A DNA stretch of 64,000 nt, taken from the NCBI RefSeq assembly GCF_016907435.1, contig NZ_JAFBBZ010000001.1, forward strand, positions 3,348,001-3,412,000, in the 5' to 3' direction. Below, in pieces: positions 1-8,779 of this stretch (its first letter is position 1; each line of letters opens with the position of its first letter). The notes below the pieces were generated by a model. That model ran no database searches. It worked only from the letters and a program-made list of their open reading frames with translations, and was not told the origin of the DNA. The position numbers and the translations under genes were made by a program. The stretch comes from Nocardioides salarius (GTDB taxonomy: Bacteria; Actinomycetota; Actinomycetes; Propionibacteriales; Nocardioidaceae).

Positions 1-366
1 AAGGTCGACGACGTCGGGCTGGGCCTGACCCAGCGCGCCTCGGCGACCGCGCAGCGCCTGGGCCACGCGATGGTCGCCGCCATGCCCCGGCTGCTGACCG
101 TCATCGGCGTCGTGGGCACCGCCGCGATGCTGTGGGTGGGCGGCCACATCCTCCTCGTCGGGGTCGACGAGCTCGGCTGGCACGCGCTCTACGACGCGGT
201 GCACCACCTCGAGGAGCAGGTCCACGACGCGCTCGGCGCGGTGGGCGCGACGGCCGCCTGGCTGGTCAACACCGCGGCCTCGGCCGCCCTGGGCCTGCTG
301 GTGGGCGCCGTGGTCGTGGCCCTGGCGCACCTGCGCCCGCGTCGGGGCTCCGCCGCGAATTCCTGA
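1..366 (+). CDS. DUF808 family membrane protein, C-terminal part (5' end outside window)
   Basis: The reading frame is open from the first base and stops at 364-366, so only the last 121 residues are present. The tail has two hydrophobic stretches, one starting LLTVIGVVGTAAMLWVGGHI and one near the end (LGLLVGAVVVALA), separated by a segment rich in His and acidic residues. This matches my memory of the C-terminus of the DUF808 (YedI-like) inner-membrane family, whose function is unknown. An internal ATG at 70 is unlikely to be the start, because the family-like sequence continues upstream of it without a break. Confidence 0.7.
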   Translation, partial: KVDDVGLGLTQRASATAQRLGHAMVAAMPRLLTVIGVVGTAAMLWVGGHILLVGVDELGWHALYDAVHHLEEQVHDALGAVGATAAWLVNTAASAALGLLVGAVVVALAHLRPRRGSAANS

Positions 367-471
367 AACGTTCGCGGCCCCACCTACGCTGGAGGGGTCC
401 GCGTGGGAGATCCCGACGATGCGCAGATGCGCGACGCAGACCTGCTCCAGACGCTTCGAGGAGACAACAAG
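367..471 (+). promoter_or_regulatory. Leader and probable promoter of ahcY
   Basis: The 105-bp gap holds a TACGCT hexamer at 385-390 that fits an actinobacterial -10 box; no convincing -35 is seen. Transcription from it would start near 397 and give a leader of about 75 nt. A GAGGAG ribosome-binding site ends about 10 bases before the ATG at 472. Only short GC-rich stems are visible, and I could not match the conserved core of an SAH riboswitch. Confidence 0.3.
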
Positions 472-1917
<1,446 letters not shown>

Positions 1918-1941
1918 GCACGACCACCGACGACGAGTCGT

Positions 1942-1984
1942 CCCTGGCACCACGACCGGCGTGCGCGCCGGCGTGGTGCCAGGG
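1942..1984 (+). terminator. Strong hairpin after ahcY
   Basis: The arms 1942-1954 and 1972-1984 are perfectly complementary over 13 bp. They continue inward as CCGGCG (1956-1961) and CGCCGG (1966-1971), giving a 19-bp stem with one unpaired base (A1955) and a TGCG loop. No T-tract follows, as is usual in high-GC actinobacteria. It lies between ahcY and mtrA and ends only 15 bp before the chosen mtrA start. Confidence 0.75.
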
Positions 1985-1999
1985 TGCAGGATGGGGACC

Positions 2000-2713
2000 A
2001 TGAGCGAGGCAGCGAGCCGCAACGAGTACGCCACCAAGGGGCGCGTGCTCGTCGTCGACGACGACGCCTCCCTCGCCGAGATGCTCACCATCGTGCTGCG
2101 CCAGGAGGGCTTCGACAGCCGGATGGTGACCCGCGGCGACCTGGCTCTCGAGGTCTTCCGCGACTACCGCCCCGACGTGGTGCTGCTCGACCTGATGCTG
2201 CCCGGCAAGGACGGCATCGACGTGTGCAAGGAGATCAGGGCCGAGTCCGGTGTGCCGATCGTGATGCTGACGGCCAAGGGCGACACCGTCGACGTGGTGG
2301 TGGGCCTGGAGTCGGGCGCCGACGACTACGTCGTCAAGCCGTTCAAGCCCAAGGAGCTGGTGGCGCGCATCCGTGCCCGGGTCCGGCGCAACGACTCCAC
2401 GTCCCAGGCGGAGAACCTCACGATCGGGGACCTGTCCATCGACGTCGCCGGCCACCAGGTCGCGCGCGGCGGTGAGCCGGTGAGCCTGACGCCGCTGGAG
2501 TTCGACCTGCTCGTGTGCCTGGCCCGCAAGCCCTGGCAGGTCTTCACCCGCGAGGTGCTCCTCGAGCAGGTGTGGGGCTACCGGCACGCCGCCGACACTC
2601 GCCTGGTCAACGTGCACGTGCAGCGGCTGCGCTCGAAGATCGAGCACGACCCCGAGAACCCGGAGGTCGTGGTGACCGTGCGTGGCGTCGGCTACAAGGC
2701 CGGGAACGCCTGA
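2000..2713 (+). CDS. mtrA: MtrA, OmpR-family response regulator
   Basis: MtrA is the DNA-binding regulator of the MtrAB two-component system, which in mycobacteria and streptomycetes links cell-wall metabolism, division and replication. The receiver domain has the acidic cluster at residues 20-22, the phospho-acceptor D64 in VVLLDLMLPG, and the conserved Lys in YVVKPFKPKEL. The C-terminal winged helix ends with the typical VRGVGYKAG. The ATG at 2000 gives 237 residues; an in-frame ATG at 1991 is the alternative. A start at 1961 would lie inside the terminator stem and is rejected. The next gene, mtrB, begins 12 bp downstream. Confidence 0.93.
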   Translation: MSEAASRNEYATKGRVLVVDDDASLAEMLTIVLRQEGFDSRMVTRGDLALEVFRDYRPDVVLLDLMLPGKDGIDVCKEIRAESGVPIVMLTAKGDTVDVVVGLESGADDYVVKPFKPKELVARIRARVRRNDSTSQAENLTIGDLSIDVAGHQVARGGEPVSLTPLEFDLLVCLARKPWQVFTREVLLEQVWGYRHAADTRLVNVHVQRLRSKIEHDPENPEVVVTVRGVGYKAGNA

Positions 2714-2724
2714 GCGAGGACACG

Positions 2725-4326
2725 TTGGCGACCGGGGCGCGCGGGGCGCTGACGTTCTGGCGTCGCTCCATCCAGGCGCGGGTGGTGGCCAGCACCGTGC
2801 TGCTCTCGGCCGTCGTCGTGGGCGTGGTCGGGTGGCTCCTGCTGCAGCAGACCCGCGACGGCCTGCTCGACCAGCGGGTCGCGGCGGTGGTGGCCGAGGC
2901 CGGCAACGAGACCGACGACGCCCGCGCCCGGCTGCAGTCGGCGCCGTTCAACGACGTGGACGCCACCCAGCAGCAGCGGGCCCTGGTCGAGCCGATCATC
3001 GCCCGGGGAGCCACTCGCGACTTCGCGGTCGTGCTGGCCGGCCCGACCGGTGCCGGCGACCTCAGCGAGGGCGGGGCCACCTACACCCGTGGCCTGGACC
3101 GCACCTCGGTGCCCGCCTCCCTCGTCGAGCACTTCTCCGAGGTCGCGGAGCCGGCGTGGACCTACACGCGGATCCGGCGCGAGGGCCCCGACGGCACCAG
3201 GGTCGTCGAGCCCGGCGTCGTGGTCGGCTCCCAGGTGACCCTGCCGGCCGACGGGCGCACCTACACCCTCTACCTGCTCTTCCCGCTCTCCGGCGAGGAG
3301 CGCACGCTCGACCTGGTCAGCCGGGCGCTGCTCACCGCCGGCTCGCTGCTCCTGGTGCTGGTCGCGGGGGTGGCCTTCCTGGTCACCCGCCAGGTCGTCA
3401 CCCCGGTGCGGATGGCCAGACGCGTCGCCGAGCGGCTGGCAGCGGGCCGGCTGCGCGAGCGGCTCGAGGTCAAGGGCGAGGACGACCTGGCCCGGCTGGC
3501 GACCTCGTTCAACCAGATGGCCAGCAACCTGCAGCGCCAGATCCGCCAGCTCGAGGAGCTCAGCCGGGTCCAGCAGCGCTTCGTCTCCGACGTCAGCCAC
3601 GAGCTGCGCACGCCGCTGACGACCGTCCGGATGGCCGGCGACGTCCTGCACGACGCCCGGGTCGACTTCGACCCCGTCTCGGCGCGGGCCGCCGAGCTGC
3701 TGCAGGTCGAGCTCGACCGGTTCGAGACGCTGCTCTCGGACCTGCTCGAGATCAGCCGCTTCGACGCCGGCGCGGCGGTGCTGGACCTCGACGACGTCAA
3801 CCTCACCGACGTCGCGCACCGCGTCGTCGACAGCACCGCACCGCTGGCCGCGCAGCGCGGGGTGCACCTGGTCGTGCGTGCGCCCGACGACCACCCGTGC
3901 CTGGCCCAGGCCGACGTGCGCCGGGTCGAGCGGATCGTGCGCAACCTGGTCACCAACGCCATCGACCACGCCGGGCCGGCCCGCGAGGGCGGTAGCACCG
4001 AGGTGATCGTGCACGTCGAGGGCGACCAGCACTCGGCGGCGGTCGCGGTGCGCGACCACGGGGTGGGCCTGGCCCCGGGGGAGTCCGCGATGGTCTTCAA
4101 CCGGTTCTGGCGAGCCGACCCGGCTCGGGCCCGCACGTCGGGCGGCACCGGCCTGGGCCTGGCGATCTCCCTCGAGGACACCCATCTGCACGGCGGCTGG
4201 CTGCAGGCCTGGGGCCGCCCGGGCGAGGGCGCCCAGTTCCGGCTCACGCTGCCGCGCCGGGCCGGCGAGCCGCTGCGCCGCAGCCCGATCAGCCTGATCC
4301 CCGACGACGCCGTGGAGCCAGTGTGA
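2725..4326 (+). CDS. mtrB: MtrB, sensor histidine kinase of the MtrAB system
   Basis: MtrB is a membrane histidine kinase of about 533 residues. An N-terminal transmembrane segment (near ASTVLLSAVVVGVVGWLLL) is followed by an extracytoplasmic sensor region, a second segment (LLTAGSLLLVLVAGVAFLVT), a HAMP linker, the dimerisation domain with phospho-acceptor His292 in SHELRTPLTT, and an ATPase domain with N-box NLVTNAIDHA and G-box GGTGLGLAIS. I chose the TTG at 2725 because GAGGA lies just upstream and it begins soon after the mtrA stop; TTG starts are uncommon but fit here. The stop overlaps the lpqB start by 4 bp, showing an mtrA-mtrB-lpqB operon. Confidence 0.92.
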   Translation: MATGARGALTFWRRSIQARVVASTVLLSAVVVGVVGWLLLQQTRDGLLDQRVAAVVAEAGNETDDARARLQSAPFNDVDATQQQRALVEPIIARGATRDFAVVLAGPTGAGDLSEGGATYTRGLDRTSVPASLVEHFSEVAEPAWTYTRIRREGPDGTRVVEPGVVVGSQVTLPADGRTYTLYLLFPLSGEERTLDLVSRALLTAGSLLLVLVAGVAFLVTRQVVTPVRMARRVAERLAAGRLRERLEVKGEDDLARLATSFNQMASNLQRQIRQLEELSRVQQRFVSDVSHELRTPLTTVRMAGDVLHDARVDFDPVSARAAELLQVELDRFETLLSDLLEISRFDAGAAVLDLDDVNLTDVAHRVVDSTAPLAAQRGVHLVVRAPDDHPCLAQADVRRVERIVRNLVTNAIDHAGPAREGGSTEVIVHVEGDQHSAAVAVRDHGVGLAPGESAMVFNRFWRADPARARTSGGTGLGLAISLEDTHLHGGWLQAWGRPGEGAQFRLTLPRRAGEPLRRSPISLIPDDAVEPV

Positions 4327-6086
4327 CCAGCGTGACGCGTGTGACCCGTGTGCCCCGCGCAAGACGCCTGCTGGGCGCCGTGCTCCTGCCGCTGCTGCTG
4401 CTGACCGGCGGGTGCGTGGGCATGCCCGAGAGCGGCCCCGTGGTCGGCGCCGGCGTCGGCGACGAGGTCGACGCCGACACGGGCGGGGTGCCGGCCATCG
4501 ACGCCCGGGCACCGCAGGAGGGGCAGAGCGCGACGGAGGTGGTGCGCGGCTTCCTCGACGCGATGCAGGCCTGGCCCCGCGAGCTGACGACCGCCAAGGA
4601 GTACCTGTCCTCCGACGTCGCCGCCACCTGGAACCCGGACGGCCTGGTGACCTACGTCGAGGCCCAGCCCCCGCAGAGCACCAGCAGCGACCGGGTCTCC
4701 CTGCGGCTCGCCGGGGCCGACCGGCTCGACACGCGGGGCGCCTTCCAGGGCGCGCTGTCGTCGTACGAGTCGATCCTGCAGTTCTCGCTCACCACCGAGG
4801 ACGACCAGCTGCGGATCACCAACCCGCCGGCCGACCTGGTGGTCCCGCAGACGTGGTTCGAGGCCCGCTACGACCAGCTGGCGCTCTACTTCCTGGCGCC
4901 CGGCGGCGACGTGCTGGTGCCCGAGCCCGTCTTCGTGGCCGACGACGACAAGCTGGCCAGCACCCTCATCGCCGGGCTCGTCGCGGGGCCCGACGACGAG
5001 CGCGCCGCCCGGTCGCTGCTGCCGCCCGACGTCTCGCTGGAGCTGTCGGTGCCGGTCTCCGACGACGGCACCGCCGCGATCGAGCTCACCGGCGAGGCCA
5101 CCGCGCTGACGCCGACCGAGAACGCCCAGATGCTCGCGCAGCTGGCGTGGACGCTGCGCCAGGACCCCGACATCGAGGCGTTCACGCTCAGCATCGGCGG
5201 CCAGCGGATCCGCCTCGCCGACGGCGAGGACCGGATCCCCGTCGACGCCGGGGCGCGGCTGGACCCGACCGGCTACCAGGCCAGCTCGCTGCTCTACGGC
5301 CTGCGCGACGGGCTGCTGGTCTCCGGCACCCCCGGGTCCCTCGACCCGGTCGACGGACCCTTCGGCCAGAGCGACCTGGGTGCCCGCAGCGTCGCCGTCG
5401 ACCTGCGCGGCGAGCGCGCCGCCGAGGTGACCGGCGGCGGCACCACGGTGCTGACCGGCCCGGTGCGCGGCGACGAGGACGTCGTCACCACCCTGCAGGA
5501 CGCCACCGACCTGGCCGCGCCCGCCTGGGACCACAGCGACCGGCTCTGGCTGCTGGACCGCACCGCCGACGGCGCCGAGATCCGCTGGTCGCGTGGCCGG
5601 CGCGGCTCGGTGGTCGAGGTGCCGGGCATCACCGGCGAGCAGGTCAAGAGCTTCCTGGTCTCGCGCGACGGCACCCGGCTGGTCGCGGTGGTGCGACTGG
5701 CGCGCTCCGACGAGGTGCGCGTCGCGCGGCTGCGCCAGGACCAGCGTGGCCGCGTCGTGGGCGCCTCCCGGGCCCGGGCGCTGGAGCCGCAGGAGGCACC
5801 GGGGCGCATCGTCGACCTGGCCTGGCGCACCGCCACCACCATCGCGGTCCTCAACCGCCTCAGCCCGGCCAGCGGGAAGGTGAGCACCATCGGCGTCGAC
5901 GGCGCGCCGACCGGGCTCGCCGGCATCACCACGACCCTGGGGGGCGCGACCTCCCTGGCGGGCTCGCCGGTGCCCGAGCAGGTCGTCTACGCCGTCACCG
6001 GCAGCGGCCTGGTCGACCTGTCCGTGGCGGTGCGCGGCCCCCAGGTGCTCGACGAGGGCGTCACCTACGTCGGCTACGTCGGCTGA
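4323..6086 (+). CDS. lpqB: LpqB, lipoprotein accessory of MtrAB
   Basis: LpqB is a 587-residue exported lipoprotein. A basic N-terminus and Leu-rich signal end at a lipobox-like LTGGC, after which the mature chain starts CVGMPESGPV. The middle part fits a GerMN (sporulation/germination) domain and the C-terminal half fits a beta-propeller-like domain. In mycobacteria LpqB contacts the MtrB sensor region and tunes MtrA phosphorylation (family knowledge). The GTG at 4323 overlaps the mtrB stop as GTGA; further in-frame GTG codons at 4332, 4341 and 4350 would also leave a usable signal peptide, so the exact start is uncertain. Confidence 0.9.
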   Translation: MTSVTRVTRVPRARRLLGAVLLPLLLLTGGCVGMPESGPVVGAGVGDEVDADTGGVPAIDARAPQEGQSATEVVRGFLDAMQAWPRELTTAKEYLSSDVAATWNPDGLVTYVEAQPPQSTSSDRVSLRLAGADRLDTRGAFQGALSSYESILQFSLTTEDDQLRITNPPADLVVPQTWFEARYDQLALYFLAPGGDVLVPEPVFVADDDKLASTLIAGLVAGPDDERAARSLLPPDVSLELSVPVSDDGTAAIELTGEATALTPTENAQMLAQLAWTLRQDPDIEAFTLSIGGQRIRLADGEDRIPVDAGARLDPTGYQASSLLYGLRDGLLVSGTPGSLDPVDGPFGQSDLGARSVAVDLRGERAAEVTGGGTTVLTGPVRGDEDVVTTLQDATDLAAPAWDHSDRLWLLDRTADGAEIRWSRGRRGSVVEVPGITGEQVKSFLVSRDGTRLVAVVRLARSDEVRVARLRQDQRGRVVGASRARALEPQEAPGRIVDLAWRTATTIAVLNRLSPASGKVSTIGVDGAPTGLAGITTTLGGATSLAGSPVPEQVVYAVTGSGLVDLSVAVRGPQVLDEGVTYVGYVG

Positions 6087-6090
6087 GCGT

Positions 6091-6105
6091 GCGGCCCCGG
6101 GCCGC
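6091..6105 (+). terminator. Short hairpin after lpqB
   Basis: GCGGCC (6091-6096) pairs with GGCCGC (6100-6105) around a 3-base loop, 4 bp after the lpqB stop. The stem is short and has no T-tract, so it is only a possible terminator. Confidence 0.35.
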
Positions 6106-6167
6106 GGCCGTCCACAGGATCGCCGGACCCGGTTGAGCCCGGGGCCGGCACCTGGTGGCATCGGCGG

Positions 6168-6893
6168 GTGCTGCTGCGCGACGCCGCCCTCGACCTGCTG
6201 CTGGGCAGCGCCTGCGTGGGCTGTGGCGAGCCGGGCCGGCTGCTGTGCGCCGGCTGCGCCGCGGGCCTGCCCGCCGCTGCCGTGCCGGCCCGCCCCGACC
6301 CCTGCCCGCCGGGGCTGGTGGACTGCTGGGCGGCGGGGGACTACGACGCGGTGCTGCGCGCGCTGGTCCTGGGCCACAAGGAGCGCGGCCTGCACGCGCT
6401 GCGGGTCCCGCTGCGGGACCTGCTGCTGGTGGCGCTCGGGCCGGCCCTCGCCGGGCTGGGCGGGCCGGGCGGCACCGGCGGGCTGGTGCTGGTCCCGGTG
6501 CCCTCGCGCGCAAGCACGGTCCGGGCCCGCGGGCACGACCCGACGTGGACGATGACGCGCGGGGCCGCGGCGGCGGCCGCCCGCTGCGGCCTGCCCGTGA
6601 GCGCCGCGCGGCTGCTGCGGCTGCGTCCCGGGGTGCTCGACCAGGCCGGCCTCGACACGGCCGCTCGCGCGGCGAACCTGACCGGCTCGATGACCTGCCC
6701 CTCGCCCGGGCTGCGGCGCCTGGCCGCCACGCACCCGCGGGCCCAGGTGGTCGTGTGCGACGACGTGGTGACCACGGGCTCCACGCTGCGCGAGGCCCAG
6801 CGCGCCCTGGAGGCCGTCGGGGTCGGCGTGGCGGGCGCGGCCGTCGTCGCGGCGACGCGGCGGCGGCGCCCGTCGGGGGCCGGCCCAGGGTGA
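6168..6893 (+). CDS. ComF-family phosphoribosyltransferase-like protein
   Basis: The 241-residue protein has an N-terminal zinc-finger-like pair (CVGC near residue 16 and CAGC near 28) and a C-terminal phosphoribosyltransferase fold with the PRPP loop VVVCDDVVTTGSTL. ComF/ComFC proteins take part in DNA uptake in transformable bacteria, but in actinobacteria the gene is kept beside lpqB and hpf and its role is not settled. The GTG at 6168 gives the expected N-terminus. It follows lpqB by 81 bp. The next gene on the same strand, hpf, is separated by a 474-bp non-coding stretch. Confidence 0.85.
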   Translation: MLLRDAALDLLLGSACVGCGEPGRLLCAGCAAGLPAAAVPARPDPCPPGLVDCWAAGDYDAVLRALVLGHKERGLHALRVPLRDLLLVALGPALAGLGGPGGTGGLVLVPVPSRASTVRARGHDPTWTMTRGAAAAAARCGLPVSAARLLRLRPGVLDQAGLDTAARAANLTGSMTCPSPGLRRLAATHPRAQVVVCDDVVTTGSTLREAQRALEAVGVGVAGAAVVAATRRRRPSGAGPG

Positions 6894-6932
6894 AAGGTGC
6901 GGGGGTCCCTTTCGCCGCGACCGCGCCTCGCC

Positions 6933-6938
6933 TATCGT
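6933..6938 (+). promoter_or_regulatory. Possible -10 box for the hpf leader RNA
   Basis: TATCGT lies 40 bp after comF in an unusually AT-containing patch. The -35 region (TTTCGC at 6910-6915) is a poor match. If used, transcription would begin near 6945 and give an untranslated leader of more than 400 nt before hpf. Confidence 0.3.
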
Positions 6939-7052
6939 CTCGTCATGGAGTCCGTCCGGGTCCGTGGTTGCGTCGTCAGGACGCGCCGGCCAGCCCGGAC
7001 GTCCTCGCGGCAAGCCGATGCCAGTCGCAGGCGAAGCGGTCCACGTAAGTCG

Positions 7053-7080
7053 GTGCGCGGGGCGCGAGCCCCGGGCGCAC
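7053..7080 (+). other. Stable hairpin in the hpf leader
   Basis: GTGCGC (7053-7058) and GGGGC (7059-7063) pair with GCCCC (7068-7072) and GCGCAC (7075-7080), with a GCGA loop and a 2-base bulge. The 9-mer ACGTAAGTC occurs just before it (7043-7050 region) and again at 7102-7110, an AT-containing repeat that stands out from its surroundings. It may be the first domain of the structured leader or a separate terminator of the comF transcript. Confidence 0.5.
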
Positions 7081-7109
7081 GACGATCACGGTGCGGCTTA
7101 GACGTAAGT

Positions 7110-7337
7110 CCTGCCCCGGTCCGGCCACCAGATGTGGCCGTCGCCGGGAGAAGGTGGGTAGTGGCAGAGAAGCTGCGAGAGCCTCAGCAGGCGATTGTGG
7201 GGTCGAAGACCAGGTCGGCCGGGCGGGCTCCATCTCGTTCCCACCACCGGGCGCAGCGCGTCCGGTGGTCGGCCTGGCGCCGTCCTGCGCGCGCAGCGCG
7301 ACGGGGAGGCGTGCCAGGAGCCTGAGAGGTAACCCAT
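7110..7337 (+). ncRNA. Structured leader RNA upstream of hpf, candidate raiA-motif RNA
   Basis: No credible coding frame covers 6894-7367, and this part folds well. GGCCAC (7123-7128) pairs with GTGGCC (7134-7139), with an outer CCCGG/CCGGG extension. CCAGG (7210-7214) pairs with CCTGG (7273-7277), enclosing the perfect 8-bp stem ACCACCGG/CCGGTGGT (7243-7250 and 7262-7269). CCGTC (7280-7284) pairs with GACGG (7300-7304). The raiA RNA motif is known from Firmicutes and Actinobacteria, is roughly 200 nt long, and lies near raiA (hpf) and comFC genes. Both neighbours are present here in the expected order. I identify it by position and structure, not by a covariance model. Confidence 0.55.
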
Positions 7338-7338
7338 C

Positions 7339-7353
7339 GCGCACCTGGTGCGC
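7339..7353 (+). promoter_or_regulatory. Hairpin directly before the hpf ribosome-binding site
   Basis: GCGCAC (7339-7344) pairs with GTGCGC (7348-7353) around a CTG loop. The GAGGAGG ribosome-binding site follows at 7356-7362. A hairpin 2 nt from the ribosome-binding site could influence initiation or be the last helix of the leader RNA. Its regulatory role is inference. Confidence 0.4.
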
Positions 7354-7367
7354 ACGAGGAGGTTCAC

Positions 7368-7997
7368 ATGGAAGTTGTGGTCACCGGCCGGCACTGCGAG
7401 ATCAAGGAGGGCTTCAGGGCCCACTGCTCGGAGAAGCTGGCGAAGCTCGAGAAGCACGACCACCGGATCATGCGGGTCCACGTGGAGGTCGACTGCGAAC
7501 CCAACCCCCGCCAGCACGACCGCGCCGTGCACGTGGAGCTCACCGCCTTCTCCAAGGGCCCGGTCATCCGGGCCGAGGCGGCTGCCGACGACAAGATGGC
7601 CGCTCTCGACCTGGCGCTGGACAAGATGGCGCGCCAGATGCAGCGCGCCGCCGACCGGCGCCGGGTGCACCGGGGCCGCAAGACCCCGGTCTCGGTGGGC
7701 GAGGCGCTCTCCGGCACCCCGATGGTCCAGGACCTCGTCGGCGACGACGAGAGCGGGGAGACCGAGACCGAGCGCGAGGTCGGGCCCGTGGCCATGGACG
7801 GCGACGGACCGATGATCGTGCGCGAGAAGACCCATCCGGCCAGTCCGATGACCCTCGACCAGGCCCTCTACGAGATGGAGCTGGTGGGCCACGACTTCTA
7901 CCTGTTCGTCGACAAGGAGAGCGAGCGGCCCTCGGTGGTCTACCGGCGCCGGGGCTACGACTACGGCGTGCTCTCGCTGGACCTGGGCCAGGACTGA
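7368..7997 (+). CDS. hpf: Ribosome hibernation promoting factor, long form (RaiA/HPF family)
   Basis: The 209-residue protein has an N-terminal S30AE/RaiA domain (about residues 1-105, starting MEVVVTGRHCEIKEGFR) and a conserved C-terminal dimerisation domain (about 145-205, including ALYEMELVGHDFYLFVDKE). The long form dimerises 70S ribosomes into inactive 100S particles in stationary phase or stress. A strong GAGGAGG site lies 6 bp before the ATG. The gene is preceded by a long structured leader and followed by an exceptionally strong hairpin, so it is probably transcribed alone. In actinobacteria hpf is often induced by hypoxia; no regulator site was recognised here. Confidence 0.93.
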   Translation: MEVVVTGRHCEIKEGFRAHCSEKLAKLEKHDHRIMRVHVEVDCEPNPRQHDRAVHVELTAFSKGPVIRAEAAADDKMAALDLALDKMARQMQRAADRRRVHRGRKTPVSVGEALSGTPMVQDLVGDDESGETETEREVGPVAMDGDGPMIVREKTHPASPMTLDQALYEMELVGHDFYLFVDKESERPSVVYRRRGYDYGVLSLDLGQD

Positions 7998-8021
7998 CCT
8001 GGCCCGGTCGCACCAGCTCCG

Positions 8022-8062
8022 CGTGGCCCGTTCGGGTGGGAGGACCACCCGAACGGGCCACG
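8022..8062 (+). terminator. 18-bp perfect hairpin after hpf
   Basis: The arms 8022-8039 and 8045-8062 are perfect reverse complements over 18 bp with a GAGGA loop. It starts 25 bp after the hpf stop and ends 20 bp before the next start codon, with no T-tract. It should act as a terminator and may also separate hpf from the response-regulator gene. Confidence 0.85.
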
Positions 8063-8081
8063 TCCGTGCCATGATGCGCGC

Positions 8082-8774
8082 GTGGCCGACGAGACGACGG
8101 GTCCCGCTGCGGCGGGCGCCGAACCCATCCGCGTGATGGTGGTGGACGACCAAGAGCTCTTCCGTCGCGGCCTGACGATGCTGCTCGGCGTCGAGGACGG
8201 CATCGAGGTCGTCGGCGAGGCGGGCGACGGGATCGAGGGCACCACCCTGGCCGCGGCCGTGGCACCCGACGTCGTCCTGCTCGACATCCGGATGCCCAAG
8301 CGCACCGGCATCGAGGCCTGCCAGGCGATCAAGGAGGCCGTGCCCTCGGCCAAGATCATCATGCTCACGGTCTCCGACGAGGAGGCCGACCTCTACGAGG
8401 CGGTCAAGAGCGGCGCCTCCGGCTACCTGCTCAAGGACTCCTCCATCGAGGAGGTCGCCCAGGCGGTGCGGGTCGTGGCCGACGGCCAGTCGCTGATCAG
8501 CCCCTCGATGGCCGTCAAGCTCATCGACGAGTTCAAGCAGATGAGCAAGCCCGAGCGCGAGCACGTGCCCGGGCTGCGCCTGACCGAGCGCGAGCTCGAG
8601 GTGCTGCGCCTGGTGGCCAAGGGCATGAACAACCGCGAGATCGCCAAGCAGCTGTTCATCTCCGAGAACACCGTCAAGAACCACGTGCGCAACATCCTCG
8701 AGAAGCTGCAGCTGCACTCGCGGATGGAGGCGGTCATGTACGCCGTGCGCGAGAAGCTGCTGGACCTGCCGTAG
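8082..8774 (+). CDS. Orphan NarL/FixJ-family response regulator
   Basis: The 230-residue protein has a receiver domain (about residues 16-135) with phospho-acceptor D68 in VVLLDIRMPKRTG and a C-terminal LuxR helix-turn-helix (about 165-225, including LTERELEVLRLVAKGMNNRE and FISENTVKNHVRNILEKL). No histidine kinase gene is adjacent, so its partner is unknown. A homologous regulator between hpf and secA is usual in actinobacteria. The GTG at 8082 starts the protein 20 bp after the hpf hairpin; the following gene begins 5 bp after its stop, suggesting co-transcription. Confidence 0.88.
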   Translation: MADETTGPAAAGAEPIRVMVVDDQELFRRGLTMLLGVEDGIEVVGEAGDGIEGTTLAAAVAPDVVLLDIRMPKRTGIEACQAIKEAVPSAKIIMLTVSDEEADLYEAVKSGASGYLLKDSSIEEVAQAVRVVADGQSLISPSMAVKLIDEFKQMSKPEREHVPGLRLTERELEVLRLVAKGMNNREIAKQLFISENTVKNHVRNILEKLQLHSRMEAVMYAVREKLLDLP

Positions 8775-8779
8775 CGGCC

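Noticed and set aside
367-471. SAH riboswitch upstream of ahcY
   Set aside because: The position would fit, but I could not find the conserved core or a pseudoknot-forming arrangement; only short stems are present.
3270-7013. Very long minus-strand open frame (over 1200 codons) opposite mtrB, lpqB and comF
   Set aside because: It is antisense to three well-supported genes, rich in Arg/Gly/Pro, and shows no family motif. High G+C leaves few stop codons in such frames.
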